A model generated the notes under the pieces. The model had not been told where the DNA came from. It searched no databases and was given only the letters and a program-made list of their open reading frames with translations. From positions 3,601,150-3,665,149 of the forward strand of contig WMCF01000025.1 in assembly GCA_009792885.1 (NCBI GenBank): a DNA stretch of 64,000 nt, in the 5' to 3' direction. Positions 34,770 through 47,180 of this stretch are shown one piece after another. Numbering within the stretch: position 1 is the stretch's first letter; every line of letters begins with the position of its first letter. The translations under genes and the position numbers were made by a program. The DNA is from Eremophila alpestris peregrina (lineage: Eukaryota; Chordata; Aves; Passeriformes; Alaudidae).

Positions 34770-35592
34770 TAAAAGAATCTCAGAATGGGTCACATTGAAG
34801 GTACTACAGTGGATCATCTGGTCCAGCCTCCCCTGCTCAAGCAGGGTCATCCCAGAGCATGGCACAGGATTGTGTCTAGACAGTTCTTAAGTATCTCCAG
34901 TGAGGGAGACTCCACACCCTCTCTGGGCACCCTGTTCCAGTGCTCAGTCACCTGTCCAGTAAAGAAGTTTTTCCTCATATTCAGGTGGAACTTCCTGGGC
35001 ATCAGTTTCTGCCAGTTCGCTCTTATGCTGTTTCTTGGCACCACTGAGCAGAGCCTGAACCTACCTTCTGTGGATATTTACAGATATTGATGAGGTCCTT
35101 TCTCTGTTGTCTCTTCCTGAGGCTGAACAGGCCAAGTTCTCTCAGCCTTTCCTCATAAGAGGAAAGTTCCAGCCCCTTAATTATCTTGCTGTCTTCTGCT
35201 GGACCTGCTCCAGGAGCTCTGTGTCTCTCTTGTAATGAGGAGCTCAGAACTGGACACAGCTCTCCAGATGTGGCCTCACCAGGACTGAGTAGAGGGGCAG
35301 GATCACCTCCCTCTTCCTGAAGGATTTGCTCTTCCTGATGCACTTCAGGACGCCATTGGCCTCTTGGCTACAGGAGTACTGCTGGCATATGATCAGCTTG
35401 TTGTCCACCAGGACCCCCAGGTCCTTCTCCACCAGCCTGTACTGGTGCCTGGGGTTATTCCTTCCCAGGTACAGGACCCTGCACTTGCCTGTGTTGAATT
35501 TCAGAAGGTTCCTCTCTGCCTGTGTCTCCACCCTGTCGAGGTCCTTCTGAAGAGCTGCACAGCCCTCTGGGGTACCAGCCACTCCTCCCATC
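34770..35592 (-). mobile_element. CR1 LINE, 5'-truncated
   Basis: A second avian CR1 copy in the same orientation, reaching further 5' than its neighbour. The minus strand reads LYLGRNNPRHQYRLVEKDLG, VILPLYSVLVRPHLESCVQF and KNFFTGQVTEHWNRVPREGV in separate frames: the 3' end of the reverse-transcriptase ORF, broken by shifts. The 3' end lies at about 34770. Confidence 0.92.
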
Positions 35593-38500
35593 TTTCATTT
35601 TTTAAAAGTTCATAAAGGTTTATCCCTGTTTCATATCTGACATTCTGAGAAAGTGTCCCAGTAGATTGTTTTTGGGCAATTTTCCTAATATTTCTTCTCA
35701 GTGAAATCTTCCCTTTACATAAAACTTTGGTGAGGGTGAGGTGGGAGCGTTATGAGGTTTTAATGTGAATTCTATTTAAAAAATCATCCATAGTATGAGT
35801 GATTTCAGGGAAACTAGAAAGGATTTTGCAAAAATTGGAAATTTAAATAAGTTGCCCAGAGCCCTACAGAGTTTCTTATTCACTGCCTCTTGATCACTGT
35901 GAATGAATCTGTAACATACTGCTATTTTTGCTATGTACAGCAGAGGACACTCTGGCATTATAAGAACTGACCAGTGAAATAAAATTAAGACAGAGCTAGC
36001 AAGCATGGATGCACCCATTAGAAAAATGAAATATGAATGGTAACCTAGTAACCAACATCCAAATAACATTTCTTGGAGTCATATATATTCTGATGCTAGC
36101 GGGAGAAACTTTTGAGCAACTATGGAAAAAGAACTATTTCTCTCACACCCAAGAATAGAAAGTATGCAGCAACAAACAGTAAAATTTACATGGTAAATCC
36201 GATTTTAAAAAGGAAGAAAAGAAGGAAATTGGTAGAGAAGTAATATTTGTAAAAATGTTTATTACTCCTTCCTCTGTATCTTCCACCCCAGATCAGAACG
36301 TTTTATTAAAAAAAAAAATCCTCTGAGATTTTTTTTTGTAAATAAATATATTTGAATATCAAGAGATTTATCTTCTGTGCTATATACTGTATAATAAACT
36401 ACACTGCAAAATAGATTTCACTTTTCCCATAAATTTTATAACGTATTTTAAATTTGTAATAATAACTGTTTACATCAGTAATCTAATTTAAAAGCTGTGC
36501 TTTATCCAGCCAGTGAATAGAAATTTGCCACGAGACTTCCTCAAAGCAAAGTGACTCTCAGACAGGAAGCATGCACAATGGAGGGTTCATTTGTTGCAGA
36601 GCTTGGAAAACCTCAGCTTTCATTCAGATACAAGTCATACATTATTCACCTGCCTTTAAAATTTCACCCACACCCACAGGGGCGGAGCTGTCAACAGATG
36701 GTGAGTTTTCTTCCGCCCATTCCTGTGTTCAAACCCTAATAGCATCTTCCCCCTGAATTCCCAAGAACAAAGTTCTGTACTGCTACCCTTCTGTCTGGGT
36801 TGTCCACTGTGTTCTCCCACTCCAGGAGAAAGGAGCTGCATGCAAGTGTAAGACAATAACTGTGAATAAATTACTTTTTTGGTGTTTTTGTAAAACATGG
36901 TACTGGGATGCTCCAGGTAGTTCAAAGATGTAATTACAGTCACCAAGTGGCTGCAAAACACTCTTACTTTATGTGCAGATTTTTTGTTTCTTATCCTTAG
37001 TAATATTCTATGCTTCACTGGAGTTTTTTAGGAACCCTTATTTTACACTACTACATAGACCAGTAAAACAATCTGTGTATAAACTGGTTTCCTAAACATT
37101 GCTCATCAGCTATGTGGGATTCAAGTTAAAACCAGCTCTTGCACTAGAACAGATCAGATATTTCTCCATATGAGTCTGGCCTTTTCTCATTTTAAACTTT
37201 GTTTTGTATCTCTTTCTCAAGTAGTCTCACCCAGGAGATGCAATAATATTGAAGGAAAAATGAGATTTCTCTAGTCATGTTTCCTGTCTGAGAATTTGTA
37301 TTAGTCAGCACACCAATCACTACCTGGATCTCAAAAATACAACACTGGCAGAGCAGTTCTTTTTTAATCTTCCAAGTGTCTGGTCCATCAAATGTAACTG
37401 TTTCTGAAGTTTCATACTTGAAAATATTTTTCCATCTTTCACTGTATGTTTCTGCATCTCACAGCCCATTCTGCGCAAGTGATCCTACTTCCTTACCCCA
37501 ATAAGAACTGAGAAAAATGGAGATACACAGAAACAAGACCCTGAAGTATAGCTGTAAAGTGATTCTTGACTGAGTGATGGTAATTCATCTGGGTAATTTA
37601 TTCAGAAACACTAAGTCCCATTTTTTTTACCTGAATGACAAGAGGACATATCCCTGACAGAAATTAAAAATAAATACGTCTATTTATTAAAAAAAAAAAC
37701 CTAAAAAACTGAACCACCCAGAAATGAACATTAAGAAGTCCTGCAGGAGGAGAACAAAAGAAAGCTGAAATGGAAGCAGGAAGCCCTCTGAAGTAACTTG
37801 AAGGAGCTGCCTACTGGAGCCAAAAACCCCAGGGTGATTAATCGTGCTTTTACATGAGTTCCTGCCACTAAGCACTTCACCTTTTAATGTAATTCATTAA
37901 AGACAGAAATTATTTGCTACTTAGGCGATTAACAAAAACCACTCTCTGAGATATGTATACATGATCCAGCAAAGCATTCCCATATATTGTGGGGAAAGAT
38001 AGATTGAACAATCTAAGAAAAATATGTCCAACATTTCTGTGATTTCTTTGGTCCTCTGTGGAAATGTAAAAATGTTTGTGGAAAGCCTTCCTTTTTCCCT
38101 AAGTCAGGCATTCAGCCAGACAGTTATGTACATTCGGCTTCTTCATCATTACGCTATTAAGTGAAGTCATACTATGTAAACATCCACTGTGATTAATATA
38201 TGGATGCAATCAAGTCCCAGTTTTTTGTAGCAGAGAGTGCTGTAACCAAGCAGGAAAGTGCTCCAGGGTATGTATTAACTCAGGTGTGCAGAAAGGCACA
38301 AAACATTAGACTGAGTAATTTTAAACATCTGAGAAATATATTAATGGATCATTAATATGTGCCCTAGATTGCATATGACTCTTACTCGCAGCATAAAAGT
38401 AAAACAACCACATTCTTGACAATAAATAATGTTATCTTTCAAGGAAAAGGAAAACACTGCAATATATTGACATACTGTGTGAAGAACCAACTTGAAATTA

Positions 38501-38689
38501 CAAAAGATGCAAATTTAAATTTGACTTTAAATCACAGGAGATAGTCTGATTAACCTTTGTGATCCAGTAGAGGACCCGATGTTCCAGAAGCCATTTAACT
38601 GTAGCAAGCAGACACTGTGTTTTTGTTACTGTGGATTCAGCTTATTGTGGTGGAGGTGGTGGCTACCAGCATACCGAGCTGAACTATGA
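35593..38689. other. intergenic, no feature recognised
   Basis: AT-rich single-copy-looking DNA upstream of RPRD1A between two CR1 copies. No exon, RNA gene or clear repeat seen. Confidence 0.6.
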
Positions 38690-39215
38690 CAAGCACAGCT
38701 AGAGGGCTGAGGAAAGCATTTATTCACCTTTACCACACTCATTCGACCACATCTGGAATAGTGCGTTCAGTTTTGGCCTCCCCTAGTATTGGAAAAATAT
38801 TTATAAGCTTGAGTAAGTTCAGCCGAAGGCCACCAAGATGGTCAGATGGTTGGAACACAGAAACCAGATGGGGAGACAGTGGAAATCGGGCTCGTTTTAA
38901 TGCAGAGAAGTGAGGGCTTTGGTACAACTTAATGGCAGCTTTCCAGTACCTACAAGGAGGTAAACTGAGAAAACTGAGTGATTCATGGACATGCTTGATG
39001 AGAGGCTGACAAGCAATGGTGAGAAACTGGGCATTCCATAGGGACAGTCAGACAATGGAACAGGTTGCCTAGAAAAATTTTGCATCCTTGAGTATTTTCG
39101 AGGCTAGACTGGATAAAATTCTTACCACAATCCTTATTGTGATCTGATCACGTGGTACTACCTTTTTTGAGCAGGAGGATGGTGGAGTAATGCTCCAGAT
39201 TATGTCTGTATACTA
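38690..39215 (+). mobile_element. degenerate CR1 LINE fragment
   Basis: An old CR1 copy in plus orientation. Landmarks in order: CGACCACATCTGGAATAGTG, CAGTTTTGGCCTCCCC, AGCCGAAGGCCACCAAGATG, AATGGAACAGGTTGCCTAGA, and near the end TTTTGAGCAGGAGGATGG. All match the CR1 reverse-transcriptase 3' region and tail with many changes and deletions. There is no coding potential left. Confidence 0.85.
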
Positions 39216-41149
39216 CACTATTCACGTTTGTGACATATTTTTACAGCTTGGTTTGTACTTGTACAAGTTCAAGTCCAAGCCTGATGGACTTCCATCAGCT
39301 GGATCCACATAGTGCAATAGGCTGTGCAGCTGTGCCACATTACTGTCCTATCATGCAGAGCCTAACCACAGGTCAACTTGAACATCAGTGTGACCCTTCA
39401 CTGCAGAGGGTCTTGTTTGTCTTCTGGAATGTGCTTACCCTCCCATTCCTACTGCTTAGTGAGCAGGCAGAGTAGGATGGAAGGGTCTGCCATTAGAATC
39501 ATTACTACACAGCAATCAGCCGTATCTTCTACATGCTAGCCATCAGTTATGTTGTCAAAAACATCAATTACTTAAGTAGACATAGTTTTCTCAAATGCAT
39601 GGGGATCCATATATACAAGCCATGTATTTTTTCGTGCATACTTGTTCTTTTCTCTTCCTTAAACTGAAAAGACACCTGAGGTTGCCAGACTGCTAATGGC
39701 TGTTCCCAAAGGAGGTTTATTTGTTCACCCTAAATCTGTATTTTTGAGCCCAGTTTTTGGAGATAGAACAATAAATTAAGTGAGTTTATGAAGAAAGAAA
39801 GATTGTGCAGGCAGGAGGAGCTCTTGGTTTGCTCTTATAACACCTTCAAGAACATGACTCAAGCACAGGAATTTTTCCAGTCATTGTTAATGACCTGGTA
39901 CTTGGTCTCTGTGCCATTGTCTTGCCATATCTGACTCAAAATCAAGTCAGAGCTGGTGATGGATAAGCAGCTGTGTGCAGGAGTCAGCTGTAAATGCAAT
40001 GGAAAGTCCATGTTTCTTCAGACATCTGTGGTTTATAAAGCGATGACCAGACGTGCTGTCATTGTCTGGTAGTGGTCCTGGGCCACCGTATGCTTTTTTG
40101 CTGCCACATCTGGCACTGCTGCCTAATTAGAGTAAAAGCTCATCATTTCCATGGAAGTGGGATTCTTATTTCTCTTGGTAAATGGGGTGCAGGGGAAAGA
40201 AAAGTAAGGACGCTGTAGCTGAGACTAACCTAGCAGTGCTGCCCACAGTCATTGTCTGATGTTTCCCCTCCTCTGGCTGTCACATACATACAACTGTGAG
40301 CTGTGTCACATACCTACAACTTTATGTTTCCAAAAAGCATAATTTTCAAATGAACATGTTTGCAAGATGTTTGCTGTAGTCCTAGAAAGGTGAATCCGAT
40401 CTTTGCCTGAGCAGTCCTCCAACTTTCAGAGTGGCCATTTGCTTTGCTTTTTGTTTTAACTTGAACTGGGCACAGTGTGAGCGAAAGAAGGCTCATGGCC
40501 TTCCCAGTACTCCAGTGTCCTCAGAGTACTGTAAGCAGGGCAGGTCTCACCAGACCTGACTCAATTTTATCTGTACTGCCTGTGAGCATAGGACTCACAT
40601 GTGGGTAAGCTGCTTCCACAAGTTCAAGGTTCCCATCTGAGGTGCCAGATGATATCACCCCAGAGCTTTCCTGAGGGCACATCAATATTTACAGTGTGTG
40701 GACAATCAGGGAATCAGTGCTCAATGAAAAGCCAATGATGTAGCCAGACAGCACAGACACAGACATGGCAAAATGTATGGTATGTTGTAGCACCACTGCC
40801 TTTCACTGAAAGGCCACACCAGCAAGCTCTGTGTGCCTTACTGAAGCACAGACATAATGAACATATTTTTATTGTTGAAGTCTATTTATTCGAGGTTATG
40901 CTATGTGGAGCTTTGGAATTTCCAAGCCCTAGAGAGCTGTAAGTGCAATCAGATACATTTTTCCAAGTTGCAGCGTTAATGTAGCTACTGGTATTTTTCT
41001 TGGAAACTAGGTGTCACTAGTGGTTTAGAAATAGCAGATACAGTTTCATTCCTATGTGCTTATTTTTCCTGCAACTCATTTATAACCTCTCAGCCTCTCC
41101 CTGTGCGCTTCCAAAAGAGCATGGAGCTGCCTTCCCTGTGACTGAAGAC
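39216..41149. other. intergenic, no gene recognised
   Basis: No coding or RNA feature recognised. It contains the small 26-base-period duplication at 40.3 kb. Diverged repeats could be hidden. Confidence 0.6.
40279..40321 (+). repeat. short tandem duplication, period 26
   Basis: GTCACATACATACAACT at 40279 is repeated at 40305 as GTCACATACCTACAACT, one mismatch in 17, with an intervening GTGAGCTGT. A small local duplication. Confidence 0.7.
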
Positions 41150-42050
41150 TGAACTTAGATCCTTCTATAGCCTTCTTTTTATCAAGCCAAAGACAGGTCC
41201 CTTGTCTCTATATCTCATCTTAATCATCCTGGTGAACCTTTGTGAAACTCACAGTTTTTCCTTCTCTCTTGCTACTGTGGGATGCAGAGCCAGACAGTTC
41301 TCCAGGCATGATCTCACAAGTGCCAAGCAGAGGGCCCTTCCCTTGGCCTGGCCATGGTGCATTTATACTGCTGATGCCCTTCCATACTGACTGTTCATGC
41401 CTGTTCCATGCTCTGCCTCTATGACTAAAAAAGTACTGTCTTGTTCTCCTCAGCCAGTGCTCCACAGCCCCAGCAGTCCACAGCATCTGCATCACCTCCC
41501 AGGACTCTGCACTTTTCTCTCTAGAGAGTCTTGATATTTCTGGCATACAAATGGCTGCTCTACCCACCAGTGCACGGAGTGTTTTTCCCTCACCTTGTCG
41601 TCCAGACACCAGTGTGCTGTTAACTGCAAACTTGCTGGGGGCGCGTGCTGTCTCCTTGCCCAGGTCATTCACAGGCATTAACCATATTGATCCTGGTATT
41701 CATCACAGGTACCTCCTGTGAGGCACAGCCAGTGACTGAGCATCAGTTGAATTTTGTACCACTGATCACAAAATTCCATTTTTCACCACCCAGTAGCCAG
41801 CTTCTCCAGTCCTATATCTCACTGACTCCCTAGAAAGATACTGTGGGATGCTGTGTGCTAGGTCTTCATGCTCCTGGATGCATTTTCTAGGAGTATTTGC
41901 TCCCTAAACTTCCTGAAGACCGAGGTTAGGCTGACTAGCAGGTAGCCCCAAGAATGGTGTCCTCATTCTTACGGGTCTTGAAGGGATACTAATCCCTATC
42001 CTCTCATGGTAATCACAGCCAAGACTGTCATCAAATATCATGTTAAACCA
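41150..42050 (-). mobile_element. degenerate CR1 LINE, internal part
   Basis: An old CR1 copy in minus orientation covering a more 5' part of the reverse-transcriptase region than the other copies. Landmarks on the plus strand: CAGTTCTCCAGGCATGATCT, AACTGCAAACTTGCTGGGGG, CAGGTCATTCACAGGCATTA and GAGGTTAGGCTGACTAGCAG, in the order expected for antisense CR1. A 152-codon minus frame at 41678-41220 is a relic of it. Boundaries are approximate. Confidence 0.7.
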
Positions 42051-45000
42051 CTATTATCTATGAGTAAGGAATCCAGTAGAGGCACCTCCAGTGCTTGATA
42101 CATCCAGAAGCTGTATTAAAGAATTGCATCTAAATTCCATAAATACCCTGAATTCTTGCACCCTACTGTGTTGACCTTGCAATGGATACCCAACAGCACA
42201 TCTACAGTGCTGAAAATAAAAAGTGTGATATGATACTTTCTTATTTTCAAGATGGGTTATCAAAGATTAATTGAAGATCAGAGTGGAAGAAATCCAAGAC
42301 CTGCATAGTCCTTCTAAGTAAGAAACTTGTTATGTAACCATTATGTACTAGAATTCTTTCACTAAGTTTCATAGTATAGGTAGAAATTATTTTTTTTTAA
42401 CACTCCTCAAAGAAAATGTTGAGATTCAATAAAGTGTTTATAACAATGCTGTGGTCTGGAGAATTCTTCTGTATGATCACGGGATGGGTGCTCATGCATG
42501 ATTCACACTGTAAAGATACATGCAAGCTGTTTTTCTTTGAGGAAAGGAGCTCCACTGCTGTGAAATGCCTGAAGCAAACTTCTGTACCTCACAACTTCTG
42601 CCATCACCCAGACATAGTAATACACTGTGGCTCAGGCAGAAAATGGCAGAAGGATGTCCCCCAAGGGAAACTATATCAGTGGTGTAAATTTAGCAATCTA
42701 GCAGAAAGCATATATAAATAATGTGGAAGCAATTCCTCATTGTATAGTTCTTGGATACAGCCTGGTATGTTCAATCAGACCTGTTTAGTTGTGATCATTG
42801 TTGTTTCATGCATAAAGGAACGAAATAACTCAACTGTGACATCCAAATTTCTCAAAGCATTTAAAGAAAGAAAGATGATCAGTTGTATGTTTGAACACAG
42901 TCCTCATGGCACAGGTAGATGAGATTCCTGCAAGTAAATACATATCCTAATAACACAAAACAATACTTTAGAGTGATACTGTTTTCAAAACATAAAAATT
43001 AATGACATAAACCAAATAATTTCTTCATGTTGATACAGATGTTGTTTTGCTTGTACTCAACAGACTGTCTTTTCAGCATCTTTTCCCACCCTCTATATTC
43101 CAAAAAGCTCAGGAAAGTCATCTAAGCATCATGAATATGAAAAGGAATCAGAAGAACTTGGCAGGATGGGGAGTATTCACTGCCAGAACTGCCTTTAGTT
43201 CTGCTTTAATGAGGAAGGAGCTGGAGTTCTGTCAGTTACACTGGTCTCGCAAGGTACCAGGACTATGCCAACAGACTTCATATGATATCATCAAGAAATT
43301 TTGCTCCCCCCAAGCAGTCAATGATAGCATCCAATTAGTATGTGGTTTGTACTGAAAAGTGCCCAAAATCCCACCCTTCCAATGACTGAAAACTTGTGTT
43401 TTGTTTGTTTTTAATCTGAAGTTTGCTGTGTGCACAGCTTACCACACATTGTATACAGCTGTCCTGAGTTACCTCTGCTGTACCTGTATGGCAAGAACCT
43501 CATGCCACCACAGGCATTCCTGCCAGGATTCAATGCATGGCTGCCAAATAGCCAATGCTGATGTGTCTGTCTTTGCTTCAGCCATCGTGGCATTTACTCC
43601 TTGGCATTCTCCACCCGTGTTTAAGACTCAAGACTTAAAAGGGCCAGCTAAAAATTCCTGAGGGTCATTTCCCATTCAGCATAAAAACAGAAGAAAATCA
43701 ATCCTGCCCTCTCTATCTTCAACCTTTGACCTTATAGAGCAGAAAGTTTACCAGCCAAAGACAAATTTGCTGCTTGGACTGGGAATCACTCAAATACTGA
43801 AACAGGACTTGAGGATCGGTTGTTACCCTAACACACAGGAATTAGATGACAGTCAAAAAAGACTGGAACTTTCACATATCTGTGGGATGTTCAGATGCAG
43901 AGTCAAATTATTTCAGTCTTAGTATGCTTTGACGGTTGGTGAAAAAATGAAAAGGGTATTTTGCCACAAATAACTTTTGTCAGAATGCGGAACACACACT
44001 GTAAGAGAAATTTTAATCCATTCCCAGCATGGCAAGGCCAGACTGTGGTCTCTAGTCCTTTTTCCTCCTTTTTTTTTTTTTTTAACTTGGAAACTCATGA
44101 TCTGAGTTTCTTATCTAAAGCAAAGGTGATCTTTCTTAAGCTGGTACCAGTATACCATCAGTGACCTCAGCAGAATGCCATCAGTGTAAAGCAGTCCTAC
44201 AGCTGTGTTTGGAGCTCACCTCCAGTTTGCATGGCCCAGGCCTCTCCCACTGATATCAGTGTGCAGCCACTGGTGAGCTTAAATGCATATCCCTGCCCAC
44301 CAGATTTAAGGTAAAATGCAATTCAACCAGTGTTGCTGCAGCTTTCCCTACACTCAAGGTTATTGATCTGATCTGGATGTGGATAGACACCTGGTGCTGT
44401 GAACACTGCAGCACAATGAACTGCACATTCAGGCATTCTGGGTCCTGCTTTGGCTTTTGCTGATGGCAATACTTGCCAAGGGAGTAGGACCCATCTTTTC
44501 AAACAGGCCCTTATTGATTTGAGTGGCTGTATTTTCTATTTTGCTATTGCATTGTGGATAATCTAAGAAAGACTTTCCAGAGGTTCAAATTACATACAAC
44601 TAACATCCACTGACTTTTTACATTTACCTTTGGTCTTGATGGTGAACAAATACCAGTTTAAAATATAGTTTTAATATTACAGTATATATATTTTAATAAT
44701 AAGATTGCTAGCAATGTATTTCTCCCACTCTGCTGTACAAAGGTCCACTTAGTTTCATATTTTCTGTTTGGACTGTAAAATTTATCTGATAGAGTACAAG
44801 AAACCTGAAGAAACAACAGTCAACATGCCACAAACTCTATCAGTGCCCCAGAAAAGGTTTCAAATGTCAACTTTGAAATTAAAAGTGACATAAAGGTAGC
44901 TGCCAGTGAAAGAATTTCAAGGGATAAGGTAGAATGTGAAACAAATGAAAATAGTTGCACAGAACTGGTATCATCTTAAAAATGAAAAGAAAGAGAGCAA

Positions 45001-46929
45001 AATGCAAGTCAGTCAAAACAAGATTATTATTTTGCAATTGTTTTCCCAGCTGATAAGAGTAAAATCTGCTTTCCTGTTAGGCTTTCAACATTCTCCAGAA
45101 TATATCTTCCTATTTCTACTCTTATTATTTTAAAAAATGCTTTTTACTCTGTGTGTGTGTGTATGTGTATGGTAAATGAGATGTTCTGATGACACATCTC
45201 AGCTAAATGCTTTGTGTGTTAACAAGTGTTACCCAGATAGAACCCCTGACTGCAACTCCCATATATCATTTGATAAGTTAGATGTAGCCACTGGATTTTA
45301 TTTTCATTAAGGAGTGCTGGATGGAAAAGTGATGGCTACAGCAGGACTGGTTGTCATTTAACTTTGTTCTGCAAATACTGATTTGAAAGTTGTAATTTTT
45401 GCTTACAATCAGCCTCCAAGAGCTAGACTACTGAAAGGTAAAAGTTTCCTTTGAAAACTCAAAGGTAAAAGCCTAATTTGAAGGCTGCGTGATAAGGCAG
45501 TCAGTTTATTCTTCCAAAAGGAACCACCCAGATACCATAAAATGGCAGTGAGAGAGCCATGTTAGCAGAGATCATGACCAGTAAATAGCAAAGATAAAGC
45601 TAAACCTTTTACATTCCTTCCACCAACCATGTGGCAACAAAGCAGACCTTTCTTCTGCCTAGCAGCGCAGCAGGGTTGTTGTGGTTTGGGATCAGAGGAG
45701 CAGCTCTACTCCCTGGGTGTCGGGACAGCACCTCACTTCCAGCCTTACCCCTTCACACTCGCCTCAGGAGACAGCTTTGCCCTTGCCAGAGGCAGATTCT
45801 CCCTGGCAGGAGGATGGTCTTCTTAGAAATGTGTGAAGTTCACTTTTCTTTCCCTTCCCTACCTGAGCGATTCACGTGGTGTAGTTGGCTACAGTGTGGG
45901 ATTTGCTCTTGTTACACAGAGAGCCTTCTCCTCCACCACTGCTCCAACCATTTTGTTCAGGACTATTTCTTTCTTTCCCCAGCACAAGCTTCACTTCTTA
46001 GTTCACTCTGGTCTGGATAAAAGGTTTACCAGGAATTTTAATACAAAATGATTTTCAGAAGAAGAGCCATGTGCTGCATGCCAAGAGAACAATTAAGGAA
46101 TCACTGTTAGACTGCAGCCGAGTTCGATGCCATGAACACAGAGTGCGTTTGCTTTTGCATGTCTGCAGAACATCATTAATCATGGTGTTTCTGGCTCCCA
46201 CAGCCCTGTTCTTGTCCTGTTCCTCCTCTGCCTCTTCTGAGCAATCTGTTTACTAATGAGAGCTTCAGTGTGAGAGGTTTAAAGGCTGAGAGGCTGAGAT
46301 GAGGACCCTGACAAGCCACAGGCTTTTATCATCTTCTCTGGGCATTCTTTTTTGACAGTGTCTGTCTCTCCTCTCTTCTGTCAACAACTGACTAAGTTGT
46401 GATTTGGTCACCTCTTTTCCAACTGAAGTTAGGAATGGTCCTCTAGGGCTTTCCCCTGACATCAGTTCTAAAAAAAGAACCAACTCACCCCTGTTTCCTT
46501 GGTTGTGGTAGCTCTTACCCAGTTGGAATTTTTTAGGAAAAAAAACCCCAAACAAACAAATTGCCAAAAAGTTGCCCTTAAAAAATTTAAACCAAAACAA
46601 AACTAAGAAAGCAGGGAATAAAATGGAAAAAAATCAGGGTGCAGAAATATTTTTCTCTTTACATTCAGTAACAAAAATGAAAAAAAAAAGAAGAAAGGAG
46701 AAAAGCTGTACCCAAAAGGGAAATTTAAGAAATACTTTCTATTAGATGTTAAAAAATAGCTATATATATAAATGTATGATGAAAAAATATCAGTATCTGC
46801 TGTGAAACTATTTTAGAAACAACTATAATCTAGACACAAATAGAAAATATATTTTCTTTGTTAAAAGAGTATGTGCAAATACCATTTCATTAACAAAATA
46901 TTTCTTGTTTGAAGTTATTTCTTTGTGTT
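42051..46929. other. intergenic, no gene recognised
   Basis: No exon recognised on either strand. Frames of 111 codons (46600-46265, minus) and 129 codons (45631-46020, plus) have no recognisable domain or splice context. A short (GT)n lies at 45.15 kb. Confidence 0.6.
45149..45170 (+). repeat. (GT)n microsatellite, short
   Basis: About six to seven CT/GT units followed by GTATGTGTAT. Short and imperfect. Confidence 0.8.
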
Positions 46930-47180
46930 CAATGGATTTTCTCCTTGAATTTTTCTAATTCCTTTCTAAATCTAATTTTACTTTGATGCTCACAATTATC
47001 CTGTAACAATTGATTCCAGAGTTTAATTCTACTCTGTTGAAACTTACTTCCTTTTTGAGTTGCTGATAACTTTAGTTAATCCCTCTTATTTTTTGTATTA
47101 CAATGAACCATAAGTAAAGACTTCCTACTCATTCTCTCTTTCTCCTGTGGCTGACTAAATTCTGTTATCACTACTCTGTC
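46930..47180 (-). mobile_element. ancient CR1/L3-like LINE fragment
   Basis: A diverged stretch following the antisense old CR1/L3 consensus: ATTGATTCCAGAGTTTAATT, ACTTACTTCCTTTTTGAGTT, GTAAAGACTTCCTACTCATT and TCTCTCTTTCTCC in order. It shows the same landmarks as the fragment at 34.0-34.3 kb. Together these two indicate insertions far older than the avian CR1 copies. Confidence 0.55.

Noticed and set aside
41220..41678. 152-codon minus frame considered as a gene
   Set aside because: It lies within the degenerate CR1 copy and follows its reverse-transcriptase region out of frame.
45631..46020. 129-codon plus frame, with two overlapping frames
   Set aside because: Overlapping open frames in a locally GC-richer patch, no recognisable homology and no flanking splice signals judged convincing.
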